From positions 1 to 36,893 of the forward strand of contig JASJXX010000019.1 of NCBI GenBank assembly GCA_030123765.1: a stretch of 36,893 nucleotides of DNA, in the 5' to 3' direction. The notes below the pieces were generated by a model. It ran no database searches. It saw only the letters and a list, made by a program, of their open reading frames with translations, and was not told the origin of the DNA. Positions 8,389-15,547 of the stretch are shown here, piece after piece; the stretch's first letter is position 1; every line of letters starts with the position of its first letter. The position numbers were made by a program, and so were the translations under genes. This stretch comes from Actinomycetota bacterium (GTDB taxonomy: Bacteria; Actinomycetota; Acidimicrobiia; Spongiisociales; UBA5794).

Positions 8389-8394
8389 TACTCT
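8389..8394 (+). promoter_or_regulatory. -10 box TACTCT, leaderless promoter of the crotonase gene
   Basis: TACTCT ends 7 nt before the GTG at 8402, the same geometry as purF. This argues for the GTG start over the upstream TTG 8357 or ATG 8381. Confidence 0.5.
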
Positions 8395-8401
8395 CGCGGC
8401 T

Positions 8402-9259
8402 GTGAAGCGCGGCGATATCCCCTCATCTGACGTCATCTCGATCGAGTTCGACGGGCACGTCGCGACGCTGTGGCTTGACAGGCCGGAGAGACGGAACGCG
8501 TTCGCTCAGAATTTCTGGACCGACCTTCCCCTTGTCATGGACGCCCTCGGCGCTGACGACGAGACAAGAGCAATAGTTATCGCTGCGAAGGGAGAGGCCT
8601 TCACGGTCGGGATCGACCTCAAGGCATTCGGACCGATGTTCATGAACGGTGGCGTCGACCCCGAAGTGGAACACCAGCCGGTCTCAGAGGTCGGTAGGCG
8701 GAAGGCGCTCTACCTGGCCATCAAGGCGATGCAGCGCACGTTCTCCTCCATCCAAGACTGCCCGAAGCCCGTTATCGCCGCAATCCACGGCTACTGCCTC
8801 GGAGCGGGTATCGACCTCATCACCGCATGTGACATACGCTACGCATCACGCGACGCCGTCTTCTCTGTCCGCGAGACGAAGATTGCGATGGTGGCCGACG
8901 TGGGCACGCTCCAGCGGCTTCCTCGCATCGTCGACCCGGGCCGCGTCGCTGAGATCGTCTACACCGGCAGAGACTTCGGAGCTGACGAGGCCCTCGAGAT
9001 GGGCCTGGTGTCTCGCGTGTCCCCCGACGGGGCAACACTGCGCAGGAGAGCTCACGAAACGGCCGTCGCCATCGCAGAGAACTCACCCCTTGCGGTGCAG
9101 GGCGCCAAGGCTGTGCTCGCAGCAGGTGAAGGCAGCACCGTCGCAGAGAACCTCGACTACACCGCTCTGTGGAACGCGGCGTTCATCCAGTCGAACGACT
9201 TCATCGAAGCAACGATGGCCTTCCTCCAGAAACGGCCACCCGAGTTCACCGGTGACTGA
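8402..9259 (+). CDS. Enoyl-CoA hydratase/isomerase family protein, delta(3,5)-delta(2,4)-dienoyl-CoA isomerase-like
   Basis: A crotonase-fold acyl-CoA enzyme of 285 residues. The sequence HGYCLGAGIDLITACDIRYA followed by FSVRETKIAMVADVGTLQRLP resembles dienoyl-CoA isomerase (ECH1) more than classical enoyl-CoA hydratase. Asp138, Glu158 and Asp166 have the same 20- and 8-residue spacing as the acidic residues reported for rat ECH1. The oxyanion-hole region is GIDLKAF near residues 70-76. It would isomerise dienoyl-CoA intermediates when unsaturated fatty acids are beta-oxidised. The frame extends to TTG 8357 and ATG 8381; the GTG is preferred because of the leaderless promoter. Substrate specificity is inferred. 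Confidence 0.88.
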   Translation: MKRGDIPSSDVISIEFDGHVATLWLDRPERRNAFAQNFWTDLPLVMDALGADDETRAIVIAAKGEAFTVGIDLKAFGPMFMNGGVDPEVEHQPVSEVGRRKALYLAIKAMQRTFSSIQDCPKPVIAAIHGYCLGAGIDLITACDIRYASRDAVFSVRETKIAMVADVGTLQRLPRIVDPGRVAEIVYTGRDFGADEALEMGLVSRVSPDGATLRRRAHETAVAIAENSPLAVQGAKAVLAAGEGSTVAENLDYTALWNAAFIQSNDFIEATMAFLQKRPPEFTGD

Positions 9260-9303
9260 CCCGCTCAGCCCCTCTGCGTGAAGGAACGTGGGTCAACAGC
9301 GGC

Positions 9304-9309
9304 TACCCT
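9304..9309 (+). promoter_or_regulatory. -10 box TACCCT upstream of a short ORF and the aminotransferase
   Basis: TACCCT ends 7 nt before the ATG at 9317, the spacing used by other leaderless genes here. The transcript would run into the aminotransferase with a leader of about 100 nt. Confidence 0.45.
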
Positions 9310-9316
9310 TGGTGCG

Positions 9317-9367
9317 ATGATGAAGACTCCCCGGCACGCACGACGCCACCTCTTCGCCGCCCCGTAG
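9317..9367 (+). CDS. Putative 16-residue leaderless leader peptide upstream of the aminotransferase
   Basis: The ATG at the predicted transcription start opens a 16-codon ORF, MMKTPRHARRHLFAAP, ending with TAG at 9365-9367. The Arg/His-rich middle (RHARRH) is reminiscent of leader peptides, but no clear terminator/antiterminator pair lies between it and the gene 53 nt downstream. It may be a regulatory leader, a small protein or a chance ORF. Confidence 0.3.
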   Translation: MMKTPRHARRHLFAAP

Positions 9368-9419
9368 CCCACGACCTCTCCCCGCGTCCTGATCATCTCT
9401 ACACCCCTAGGAGCAATGC

Positions 9420-10691
9420 ATGACCGACCTCCACGGAAGATTCCGCAACATCATCGCCCCCGTGATCGAGTTCGCCTACAAAACCGAGATCGTCGAGGGC
9501 AAGGGCAGCTGGGTAACCGACACCCACGGAAAGCGCTACCTCGATTTCGCGTGCGGTATCGCCACGTCGAACATGGGTCACAGACCCGACTCCGTTCTGG
9601 CTGCCGCCCAAGCGCAACTCAACAAGCTCTGGCACGCGGGGGGTGCCTTCCTGTACGAGCCGATCGTCACCGCAGCCGAGAAGATCGTAGAGATCACGCC
9701 CGACGGCATCGACAAGGTGCTCTTCATGAACTCCGGGGCCGAAGCCGTGGAGGCATCGGTGAAGCTCGCGCGCAAGGTCTCCGGCAGGCAGGGCATCATC
9801 ACCTTTCGGGGGGGATTCCATGGCCGGACGATGGGCTCAGTCACCTACACGACATCGAAAGCGAAGTACCGCCAGGGGTACCACCCACTCCTGCCCTCGA
9901 CGTTCGTGACACCATTCCCACATCCATTCGGTTGGGGGATGACCCAGGAAGAAGCAAACGATTACGCGCTGCGAGAGCTGGAGTTCAAATTCGAGTTCGA
10001 GGTGACACCGGAGGAGATCGCGGCGTTCCTCGTCGAGCCGATGCAGGGTGAAGGCGGTTACTACCCCGCGAGCCATGCGTTCATCCACGAGCTTCGCTCG
10101 ATCGCAGATACCCACGGCATCCTCCTCATTGTCGATGAAGTGCAGACCGGGTTCGGCCGTACCGGTGACTGGTTCACGAGCCAGGTGTACGACCTTCGCC
10201 CGGACATTCTCGTCATGGGGAAAGCAATCGCGAACGGGCTCCCACTCTCCGCTGTCGGCGCGTCCGCTGAAGTCTTTGACGCATGGCCCTCCGGGTCGCA
10301 CGGTACGACGTTCGGCGGCAACCCTGTGTCGTGCGCCGCATCGGCAGCGAACGTCGACGCGATTCGTGAGATCCTTCCCGGCGTGCAGCATCTCTCAGAT
10401 CACGCGTTCTCGCGCTGGAACGAGATCAAGGAAGAGCACCACATAGTCGGTGACGTCCGCGGTCTCGGACTCATGATCGGTATCGAACTCGTCACGGAGG
10501 GCAACGAGCCTGACACCGAGGCGTTCACATCGATCGGCGGGTATGCGCACGAGGCAGGCATGTTCATCCTGCGGTGTGGCCCGTCAGGGAACGTGATCCG
10601 GTTCATCCCGCCCCTCAACGTCTCTCAGGACGACCTCGACACGGGCATCGACATTCTCCATGACGCGATCAGAGCGTACGAGGCTCGATAG
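9420..10691 (+). CDS. Class III PLP-dependent aminotransferase (4-aminobutyrate/ornithine-type)
   Basis: It transfers an omega-amino group to an oxo-acid. The 423-residue product has GSWVTDTHGKRYLDFACGIA at 29-48, NSGAEAVEASVKLAR at 104-118, FHGRTMGS near residue 133, VDEVQTGFGRTG with the PLP-N1 Asp239, Lys268 in DILVMGKAIANGLP as the Schiff-base lysine, and HGTTFGGNPVSCAA. The overall pattern fits GABA aminotransferase-like enzymes, but acetylornithine or other omega-amino substrates cannot be excluded. The ATG at 9420 has AGGAG at 9409-9413, 6 nt upstream. It stands alone, followed by a terminator. Confidence 0.92.
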   Translation: MTDLHGRFRNIIAPVIEFAYKTEIVEGKGSWVTDTHGKRYLDFACGIATSNMGHRPDSVLAAAQAQLNKLWHAGGAFLYEPIVTAAEKIVEITPDGIDKVLFMNSGAEAVEASVKLARKVSGRQGIITFRGGFHGRTMGSVTYTTSKAKYRQGYHPLLPSTFVTPFPHPFGWGMTQEEANDYALRELEFKFEFEVTPEEIAAFLVEPMQGEGGYYPASHAFIHELRSIADTHGILLIVDEVQTGFGRTGDWFTSQVYDLRPDILVMGKAIANGLPLSAVGASAEVFDAWPSGSHGTTFGGNPVSCAASAANVDAIREILPGVQHLSDHAFSRWNEIKEEHHIVGDVRGLGLMIGIELVTEGNEPDTEAFTSIGGYAHEAGMFILRCGPSGNVIRFIPPLNVSQDDLDTGIDILHDAIRAYEAR

Positions 10692-10710
10692 CAAGCCCTG
10701 GATACGAGCG

Positions 10711-10745
10711 GAGAGGCCCTGGTAGTAACCGGGGCCTCTTCATCT
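10711..10745 (+). terminator. Rho-independent-type terminator after the aminotransferase
   Basis: The arms AGAGGCCCTGG (10712-10722) and CCGGGGCCTCT (10729-10739) pair with one G-T wobble around a TAGTAA loop, followed by the pyrimidine-rich tail TTCATCTTC. It lies 20 bp after the stop codon. Confidence 0.75.
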
Positions 10746-10793
10746 TCTTCACCATCGATCCGGGTTGGAGCCCGACACTCTCCGAACGTCGAC

Positions 10794-10985
10794 CTACTCC
10801 TCGGTCGTCAGGACGCCGCGGAGCCTCGGATATCGCACGGGACGGTGGGTGTGGCAGAACTCTGCACGGTTGTACTTCGAGAGCTGGGTGGAGCAGTCTG
10901 AGACTGCACAAGTGCGCTCCTCGTCGTACGTCTTCGGTCTACGCGACCGACCCTTCGGCCGCGATGCCTTGAGGATGTCAGACAT
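10794..10985 (-). CDS. Small zinc-ribbon-like protein, actinobacterial hypothetical
   Basis: A 63-residue basic protein. Its first half is Lys/Arg-rich (KASRPKGRSRRPK); its second half holds a probable metal site, CAVSDCSTQLSKYN followed by CHTH. The Cys/His spacing suggests a zinc-binding fold; function unknown. The open frame extends to 11105, but the ATG at 10985 is preferred because AAGAAAGG lies about 10 nt upstream and the extra residues look non-coding. It lies downstream of lnt on the same strand, with a candidate promoter in the 127-bp gap. Confidence 0.65.
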   Translation of the reverse strand: MSDILKASRPKGRSRRPKTYDEERTCAVSDCSTQLSKYNRAEFCHTHRPVRYPRLRGVLTTEE

Positions 10986-11075
10986 AGTGTGGGTGCCTTT
11001 CTTGGTTCTTGCGATGTGGCGCCACCCGGTGGCTAAAGCACGCGGGGGGCGTCGGAGGGATCTGTAGAACCCGTC

Positions 11076-11105
11076 AGTGTAGTTAGCACTATCGGGAACG
11101 TGCAA
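11076..11105 (-). promoter_or_regulatory. Candidate -35/-10 promoter for the small zinc-ribbon gene
   Basis: Read on the minus strand, TTGCAC (11105-11100) and TACACT (11081-11076) are 18 nt apart. They precede the ATG at 10985 with a leader of about 85 nt. This is one of the few promoters here with a recognisable -35 element. Confidence 0.4.
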
Positions 11106-11112
11106 AACTTAT

Positions 11113-12600
11113 TCACTTTTTGCGCCCATGAACTTCCACCGAGTCGCTGCTGCGCACACCAGGTACAGCTAATGCGGCCAAGGCCACCACCGCTGCCAGG
11201 GCAGCAAGCCAGTCGCCGAAACGCACCCATACGGTCGGTATGTCGGCATTGAATTGCACCGACCCGTACAGAACGACGGTCTCGAGAAGGTCAGTCTCAT
11301 GGCCGACCTGGCCCGCTCCCGTCACAAACGTCGACTTCCCCGTGATTGCCGCGTGAGCGGTATCGAGACCAACCCCTGCGGCGTTGACCTTAACGAGCCC
11401 GATCAGCTGATCCGCAGCCGGTGAGTTGCCGTAGCTGCTCTCATTCGTGGCAATGACCATCGCCTGGGCACCTGCCCTGGCGATCGAGCGAATCGAGCGG
11501 GCGAATGCCCCTTCGAAGGAGATCAGTGAGCCGACGACGCCCTGCTCTGTCTGGAACACGACAGCCTGCGTTCCCGAGATCATATCTCTCGGCACCCGGT
11601 CGAGCTGAGGGATGAATTCGAGCAGGTCACGCAGAGGGACGTACTCACCGAAAGGTACCGGATGGCGCTTCCAATACTCGCCGATCTTCACACCCTCAGG
11701 GGAGTACATCGCGTTGTAATTGAGGAACCGATCATCGCCAACCTGCCGCGTTCCCGAGATCAATATGTATGCGTCAAGGCGCCTCGCCTCTTCGATGATC
11801 TCATTGCGGACCTCGTCATTGCCGTCGGGCTCGTAGGGGGTGGCAACCGAGTTTTCCGGCCATACCACGAACTCGACGGTCCCCGCGGGGATAGTGCGGG
11901 TGAGCTCGATGTGCCGTTGGTAGATGCGTTGGGCCTCATTCTGGCAACGCGTCTGGGGGCAGGGAGAGCCTCCCTGAACAATGGCGGTGCGCCACACCTG
12001 TGCAGCGGGAGAGGGTGCAAGGAGAGCCCCCGCGATCATCACGAGCATCACTACCGCTGCCGCGTCCACAGCGAACTTCCACTCCTTGTGATTCTCTATC
12101 AGGAGCGTGATCCCGGCCGCAACCGCAACCGTGAGAACCGTCCATCCCGATGGTCCTATCCACTGCACCGAACCGAGCGCTCCGGGCAAGCCCGCAGTCG
12201 GGTAGCCGACGTCGCCCCAGGGGAAGCCACCGAACGGGAAACGGCCTCTGAGGTACTCGAGGCCGACCCAGCCCCCGATGGCAATGTAGAACCACCTCCA
12301 GGGAGTCCACAGCCTGAACGTCCATATCCAGAACGCATACAACGCGGTGAAGGTCCCCATCAGTATCGAGAGTGGGAACAGGGCGACAAAACCGAGCACC
12401 GCGAGCCAGCTGAGCATCATCCCGAAGAATGCTGCGCCCCAGACGAACCCCAACATGATTGCCCAGAGAGGCCGCTCAACAGACCGGATAGCGAGAAAGA
12501 AGGGGACGGGCGCCACGAAAGCGAGGGGTGCCAGCCCGAGAGGGGGGAACGCCGCCCACATCAGAAGCGCGCTCAATCCGACGAGTACTAAAGGCAACAT
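11113..12600 (-). CDS. lnt: Apolipoprotein N-acyltransferase-like protein with Ser at the catalytic Cys position
   Basis: Lnt adds the third acyl chain to lipoprotein N-termini at the membrane. The 495-residue product has an N-terminal set of membrane helices (about residues 1-190), a nitrilase domain (about 200-440) and a C-terminal membrane helix near residues 465-485. The nitrilase Glu is E249 (VVWPENS) and the Lys is K311 (EYWKRHPVPFGEYVP). The third residue, normally Cys in a motif like ICYE/ICFE, is Ser361 (SLISFEGAF, codon at 11518-11520). The spacing E-62-K-50-S resembles the E. coli E267-K335-C387 triad, so the alignment is credible. It may be inactive, altered or a second paralogue. 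A leaderless TATCCT box precedes the ATG. Confidence 0.88.
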   Translation of the reverse strand: MLPLVLVGLSALLMWAAFPPLGLAPLAFVAPVPFFLAIRSVERPLWAIMLGFVWGAAFFGMMLSWLAVLGFVALFPLSILMGTFTALYAFWIWTFRLWTPWRWFYIAIGGWVGLEYLRGRFPFGGFPWGDVGYPTAGLPGALGSVQWIGPSGWTVLTVAVAAGITLLIENHKEWKFAVDAAAVVMLVMIAGALLAPSPAAQVWRTAIVQGGSPCPQTRCQNEAQRIYQRHIELTRTIPAGTVEFVVWPENSVATPYEPDGNDEVRNEIIEEARRLDAYILISGTRQVGDDRFLNYNAMYSPEGVKIGEYWKRHPVPFGEYVPLRDLLEFIPQLDRVPRDMISGTQAVVFQTEQGVVGSLISFEGAFARSIRSIARAGAQAMVIATNESSYGNSPAADQLIGLVKVNAAGVGLDTAHAAITGKSTFVTGAGQVGHETDLLETVVLYGSVQFNADIPTVWVRFGDWLAALAAVVALAALAVPGVRSSDSVEVHGRKK

Positions 12601-12608
12601 TCTGGGGG

Positions 12609-12614
12609 AGGATA
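12609..12614 (-). promoter_or_regulatory. -10 box TATCCT for lnt
   Basis: On the minus strand TATCCT ends 8 nt before the ATG at 12600. It shares the 96-bp divergent region with the inositol monophosphatase promoter. Confidence 0.45.
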
Positions 12615-12658
12615 TCGGAGTCGAGAGCAGAGAGCACCAGGCGCGAATCGGCGAGAGA

Positions 12659-12688
12659 CGCCGGCGACCGGCGCTTCACCGATACCAT
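12659..12688 (+). promoter_or_regulatory. -10 box TACCAT and upstream dyad for the inositol monophosphatase gene
   Basis: TACCAT (12683-12688) ends 8 nt before the ATG at 12697. The inverted repeat CGCCGG-CGA-CCGGCG (12659-12673) covers the -35 position, and a wider ATCGG/CCGAT pair (12648-12652, 12679-12683) encloses it. It could be an operator; no regulator is identified. Confidence 0.4.
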
Positions 12689-12696
12689 CAGAACCT

Positions 12697-13488
12697 ATGG
12701 ATGATCTTCATGTAGCGATCGAGTCGGCCAGAGCAGGTGGAGCCATCGTTGCGGAGCATTTCGGCGCACCAACGAATCCTCAGTACAAGGGAAAGTTCGA
12801 CCCGGTGACCGCCGTCGACCTCGCCTCCGAAGAGGCCGTGCTCTCCGTCATCAATGCGCACCGGCCCGAAGATGCCGTCATGGCCGAGGAGTCAGGGGGC
12901 ACGCGACACGAAGGGAGACATTGGATCGTCGACCCGCTCGATGGCACAGTGAATTTCGTGCATGGAATCCCCCACATCTCGGTCTCTGTCGCCCTCTACG
13001 ACGGAGACAGGGGACTCGTCGGTGTCGTCTATGACCCGCTGCGTAACGAGCTGTTCACCGCATCTGCCGGTGGCGGAGCCGAGCTGAACGGCCGCACGAT
13101 CGGTGTGTCCACGACGGACGTCCTCAGCCGCGCCGTCGTCGCGACCGGATTTCCGTACGATCACGACGTCAAAGCAGAGGGACTCTCGATCGTACTGCGC
13201 GAGGTGCTGCGCGAGGTCGCCGGGCTGAGACGGTTCGGTTCGGCCGCCCTCGACCTGGCGTGGGTAGCAGCCGGCAGATATGACGGCTACTGGGAGCTGG
13301 GGATCGCGCCGTGGGACGGCGCTGCAGGCCACATACTTGTTCGAGAAGCCGGAGGCCTCGTCACCGATCCCTCCGGCCACAGCTCGACGCCCTCGATGGG
13401 TCTCGTCGTAGCATCGAACGGAACCCTGCACGACGGGTTGCGTGCAATCATCGAATCCTGGTCACCTACGGACCTGACCACTCCGTGA
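12697..13488 (+). CDS. Inositol monophosphatase family protein (SuhB-like)
   Basis: A Mg-dependent sugar-phosphate phosphatase of 263 residues. Metal and substrate motifs are the AEES acidic pair (E64, E65), WIVDPLDGTVNFVHG at 76-90 (D79 and D82) and ELGIAPWDGAAGHILVREAGG near the C-terminus. Likely substrates are myo-inositol-1-phosphate or related phosphates; histidinol-phosphate phosphatase activity is possible in actinobacterial relatives. The start follows a leaderless-type promoter. The stop overlaps the amidohydrolase GTG (GTGA at 13485-13488), so the two genes are co-translated, though their metabolic link is unclear. Confidence 0.93.
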   Translation: MDDLHVAIESARAGGAIVAEHFGAPTNPQYKGKFDPVTAVDLASEEAVLSVINAHRPEDAVMAEESGGTRHEGRHWIVDPLDGTVNFVHGIPHISVSVALYDGDRGLVGVVYDPLRNELFTASAGGGAELNGRTIGVSTTDVLSRAVVATGFPYDHDVKAEGLSIVLREVLREVAGLRRFGSAALDLAWVAAGRYDGYWELGIAPWDGAAGHILVREAGGLVTDPSGHSSTPSMGLVVASNGTLHDGLRAIIESWSPTDLTTP

Positions 13489-15053
13489 GGAAGCTGATCA
13501 CCGCAGAGGCGGTGGTGACAGGCCTCGGCACCGTTGGAGACTCCGTGCTGATCGACCACGGCAGGGTGGTCGCTGTCGGCAACAGGGGGGATCTCACCTC
13601 CACAGCGATCTTCGAGGAGCGGTACCCGGGCGCGTTCATCATCCCCGGGCTCCGCGATGCGCACCTGCACGCGGTCCCTTACGCCAGCGTCCTCTGGGGC
13701 TACTCGCTCAAGGCGGCGACAGACATTGCGGACCTCCAGGACCGTCTCGCCTCGCAGGCAGGGTCACTCGGCGAAGGCCTACCGCTTGTGGCGACGCGTC
13801 TTGATGATGAAAGCCTTGCCGAAGGCCGCCTCCCGACGAGGGGTGACCTCGACGCCGCGGTATCCGACCGACCGGTCGTCGTGTACCGCTACTGCGGCCA
13901 CGTCGCAGTGGCCAACTCTGCTGCCCTGTCGGCGTCTGGCATCGACATGTCGACCCGGGATCCTGAGGGGGGAACTATCGATAGAGACAGTGCGGGCATC
14001 CCGACGGGTGTGCTGCGCGAGACAGCAATGGGTCTGGTAGCGCCGGCGCTCGAACACGATGTCGGGGTGAGTGACGACCAGCTAGTGGAAGCACTCCGCG
14101 GGCTCGCAGGGTTGGGTGTCACCTCGATCGGAGCGATGATCGGGTACGGGGAGCGGCCATTCGAGCAACTCGAAGCAGAAGTCGACCTCTGGTGTCGAGT
14201 CGCCAGACGCCTTCCCATCAAGGTGCACGCGTTCGTGATCGCGGAGACGCCCACGCAGCTCGAACGCGCAGCAGAAGCACTCACGGCCGCCGGCCCGAGG
14301 CTCCGTTGGCTTGGCGTGAAACGCTTCGCCGACGGAAGCCTGGGCGGTCACACCGCGGCGATGAACGCCCCGTTCCACGATGTAGCGACAACAGGGACGT
14401 ACCGCCTCACCGAGGCAGACGCTGTGGTCGCCCGTGCAAGCCTTGCGATCGGTGGCATGGTCGCAGTGCACGCCATCGGCGATCGGGCCGTCAACGGGGT
14501 GCTCGACATGTTCGAGGAACTCATCCGTGGCGGCGCCGACCCCGCAGACCTTCGTATGGAGCACGTCTCCGTGATCGCCCCATCGCAGATCCGAAGAATC
14601 AGCGATCTGGGTGTGACCGCCTGCGTTCAGCCGGCATTTCTCGCTTCGGAATCCACATGGCTGGCAGACCGGTTGGGTCCGGATCGGAGAGAGTGGGTGT
14701 ACCCATTCCGATCGCTCCTCCACGCAGATGTACCCGTCGCAGGATCGTCCGACTGCCCTGTTGAGCCGCCGCACCCGCTGTGGGGAATCGCCGCGGCGAT
14801 GGACCGGTACGGAGTCAATCCTCATGAGAGGCTCAGCGGCCTCGAAGCACTCGCAATGTTCACGTCCGGTGCGGCGAGGGCGCTCCGAGAGCCTGAGCCT
14901 CTCTCTTCCGGCGCACCGGCAGATCTCGTGATCGTCGATGTCGATCCGTCAACCGCAACGCCGCAACAGGTGCGCAGCGCCCGGATCCTTGACACCTACA
15001 TCGATGGTCGCTCCGTGGACGTCGACAGATCTCTCGAAGTCTGGCCCGACTAA
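13485..15053 (+). CDS. Amidohydrolase family 3 protein (YtcJ-like metal-dependent hydrolase)
   Basis: A predicted metal-dependent amidohydrolase of 522 residues. It has the N-terminal composite beta-domain, the metal motif DAHLH in IIPGLRDAHLHAV, GVKRFADGSLGGHTAAM in mid-protein, VHAIGDRAVNGVLDMFEE, MEHVSVI and GSSDCPVEPPHPLWGI, followed by GAPADLVIVDVDP, which returns to the beta-domain. This set is typical of the Amidohydro_3/YtcJ group, whose natural substrates are mostly unknown. The open frame reaches 13311, but the GTG at 13485 overlaps the upstream TGA and gives the expected N-terminus (RKLITAEAVVTG). The stop overlaps by 4 bp the stop of the convergent minus-strand gene. Confidence 0.9.
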   Translation: MRKLITAEAVVTGLGTVGDSVLIDHGRVVAVGNRGDLTSTAIFEERYPGAFIIPGLRDAHLHAVPYASVLWGYSLKAATDIADLQDRLASQAGSLGEGLPLVATRLDDESLAEGRLPTRGDLDAAVSDRPVVVYRYCGHVAVANSAALSASGIDMSTRDPEGGTIDRDSAGIPTGVLRETAMGLVAPALEHDVGVSDDQLVEALRGLAGLGVTSIGAMIGYGERPFEQLEAEVDLWCRVARRLPIKVHAFVIAETPTQLERAAEALTAAGPRLRWLGVKRFADGSLGGHTAAMNAPFHDVATTGTYRLTEADAVVARASLAIGGMVAVHAIGDRAVNGVLDMFEELIRGGADPADLRMEHVSVIAPSQIRRISDLGVTACVQPAFLASESTWLADRLGPDRREWVYPFRSLLHADVPVAGSSDCPVEPPHPLWGIAAAMDRYGVNPHERLSGLEALAMFTSGAARALREPEPLSSGAPADLVIVDVDPSTATPQQVRSARILDTYIDGRSVDVDRSLEVWPD

Positions 15054-15241
15054 GCGGTCTGGGACTCCACCCAGCAGTTCGAGCAGTACGCGCCCCACTC
15101 GCCGTAGCGCGGGTCGTGGGCGAGCTGTGTACTGCAGCGAGCGCAACGGGCAGCAACGAAGTCGTCGGCGACCCGTCCGAACGGACCGTCCATCGAGAGA
15201 AGGTCTGCAACGAGGACAGCGTTCGAGTAGCCGGTCGACAT
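15050..15241 (-). CDS. Small double-CxxC protein of unknown function
   Basis: A 63-residue protein with two CxxC knuckles (CARC near residue 33 and CSNC near 53) and the aromatic stretch WGAYCSNCW, suggesting a zinc ribbon or a redox thiol protein. I do not recognise the family with confidence. The ATG at 15241 is preceded on the minus strand by TACCTT ending 6 nt upstream, a leaderless promoter. It lies directly downstream of the SelW-like gene, also minus-strand, with 41 bp between, so a shared thiol-related role is conceivable but unproven. Its stop overlaps that of the amidohydrolase. Confidence 0.65.
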   Translation of the reverse strand: MSTGYSNAVLVADLLSMDGPFGRVADDFVAARCARCSTQLAHDPRYGEWGAYCSNCWVESQTA

Positions 15242-15247
15242 GGTCGA

Positions 15248-15253
15248 AAGGTA
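15248..15253 (-). promoter_or_regulatory. -10 box TACCTT for the small CxxC gene
   Basis: On the minus strand it ends 6 nt before the ATG at 15241, matching the leaderless geometry. Confidence 0.45.
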
Positions 15254-15282
15254 TCGCCCGAGTCCCGATACTGCAGCGCCCG

Positions 15283-15540
15283 TCAGTTCTCCTGGTCGGG
15301 GATCGGACCGATGATCTGCTCGAGCGACTCCATGACCTCTTCGATCGAGGCATGACGTCCGAGCTCCTTCTTGGAGAAGATGAGGTCATCGCCGACAACG
15401 ACCTCGAATACGCCGCCACTCGAGGGGATGACCGTGATGTCACCGATGTAATGCTCGTACCTGCCGAGGATCGCCTGAACCATGCTCACGGCACGGTCGG
15501 TGTAGTTTCAGGCGGCGCAGTATTCGATGGATAGGTGCAT
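15283..15540 (-). CDS. SelW/Rdx-family selenoprotein with CxxU motif (in-frame TGA)
   Basis: A predicted thiol/selenol oxidoreductase of 85 residues with a thioredoxin-like fold. Reading from the ATG at 15540 gives MHLSIEYCAA, then TGA (15510-15508), then NYTDRA, and continues in frame through IPSSGGVFEVVVGDDLIF and SKKELGRHAS, hallmarks of SelT/SelW/SelH (Rdx) proteins. With Sec at residue 11 the active site is C8-A-A-U11, the position of CxxC or CxxU in this family, and the NY that follows is also typical. A SECIS-like hairpin lies just downstream and a leaderless promoter (TAGATT, 7 nt) points at this ATG. A plain caller would start at the internal GTG 15489, losing the active site. Sec machinery genes are not in this window. 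Confidence 0.85.
15479..15497 (-). other. Candidate bacterial SECIS hairpin
   Basis: Starting 11 nt after the TGA on the minus strand, ACCGTGC pairs with GCATGGT (7 bp, one G-U) around the loop CGTGA. The apical loop begins 18 nt after the TGA and contains GU, as expected for SelB-bound bacterial SECIS elements. Lower pairing (CC with GG across an internal loop) may extend the stem. Confidence 0.6.
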
Positions 15541-15547
15541 GGGGCGA

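Noticed and set aside
15283-15489. 68-residue SelW-like ORF starting at the internal GTG
   Set aside because: It would lack the active site and first beta strand; the promoter and the upstream homologous residues favour the ATG at 15540 with TGA read as Sec.
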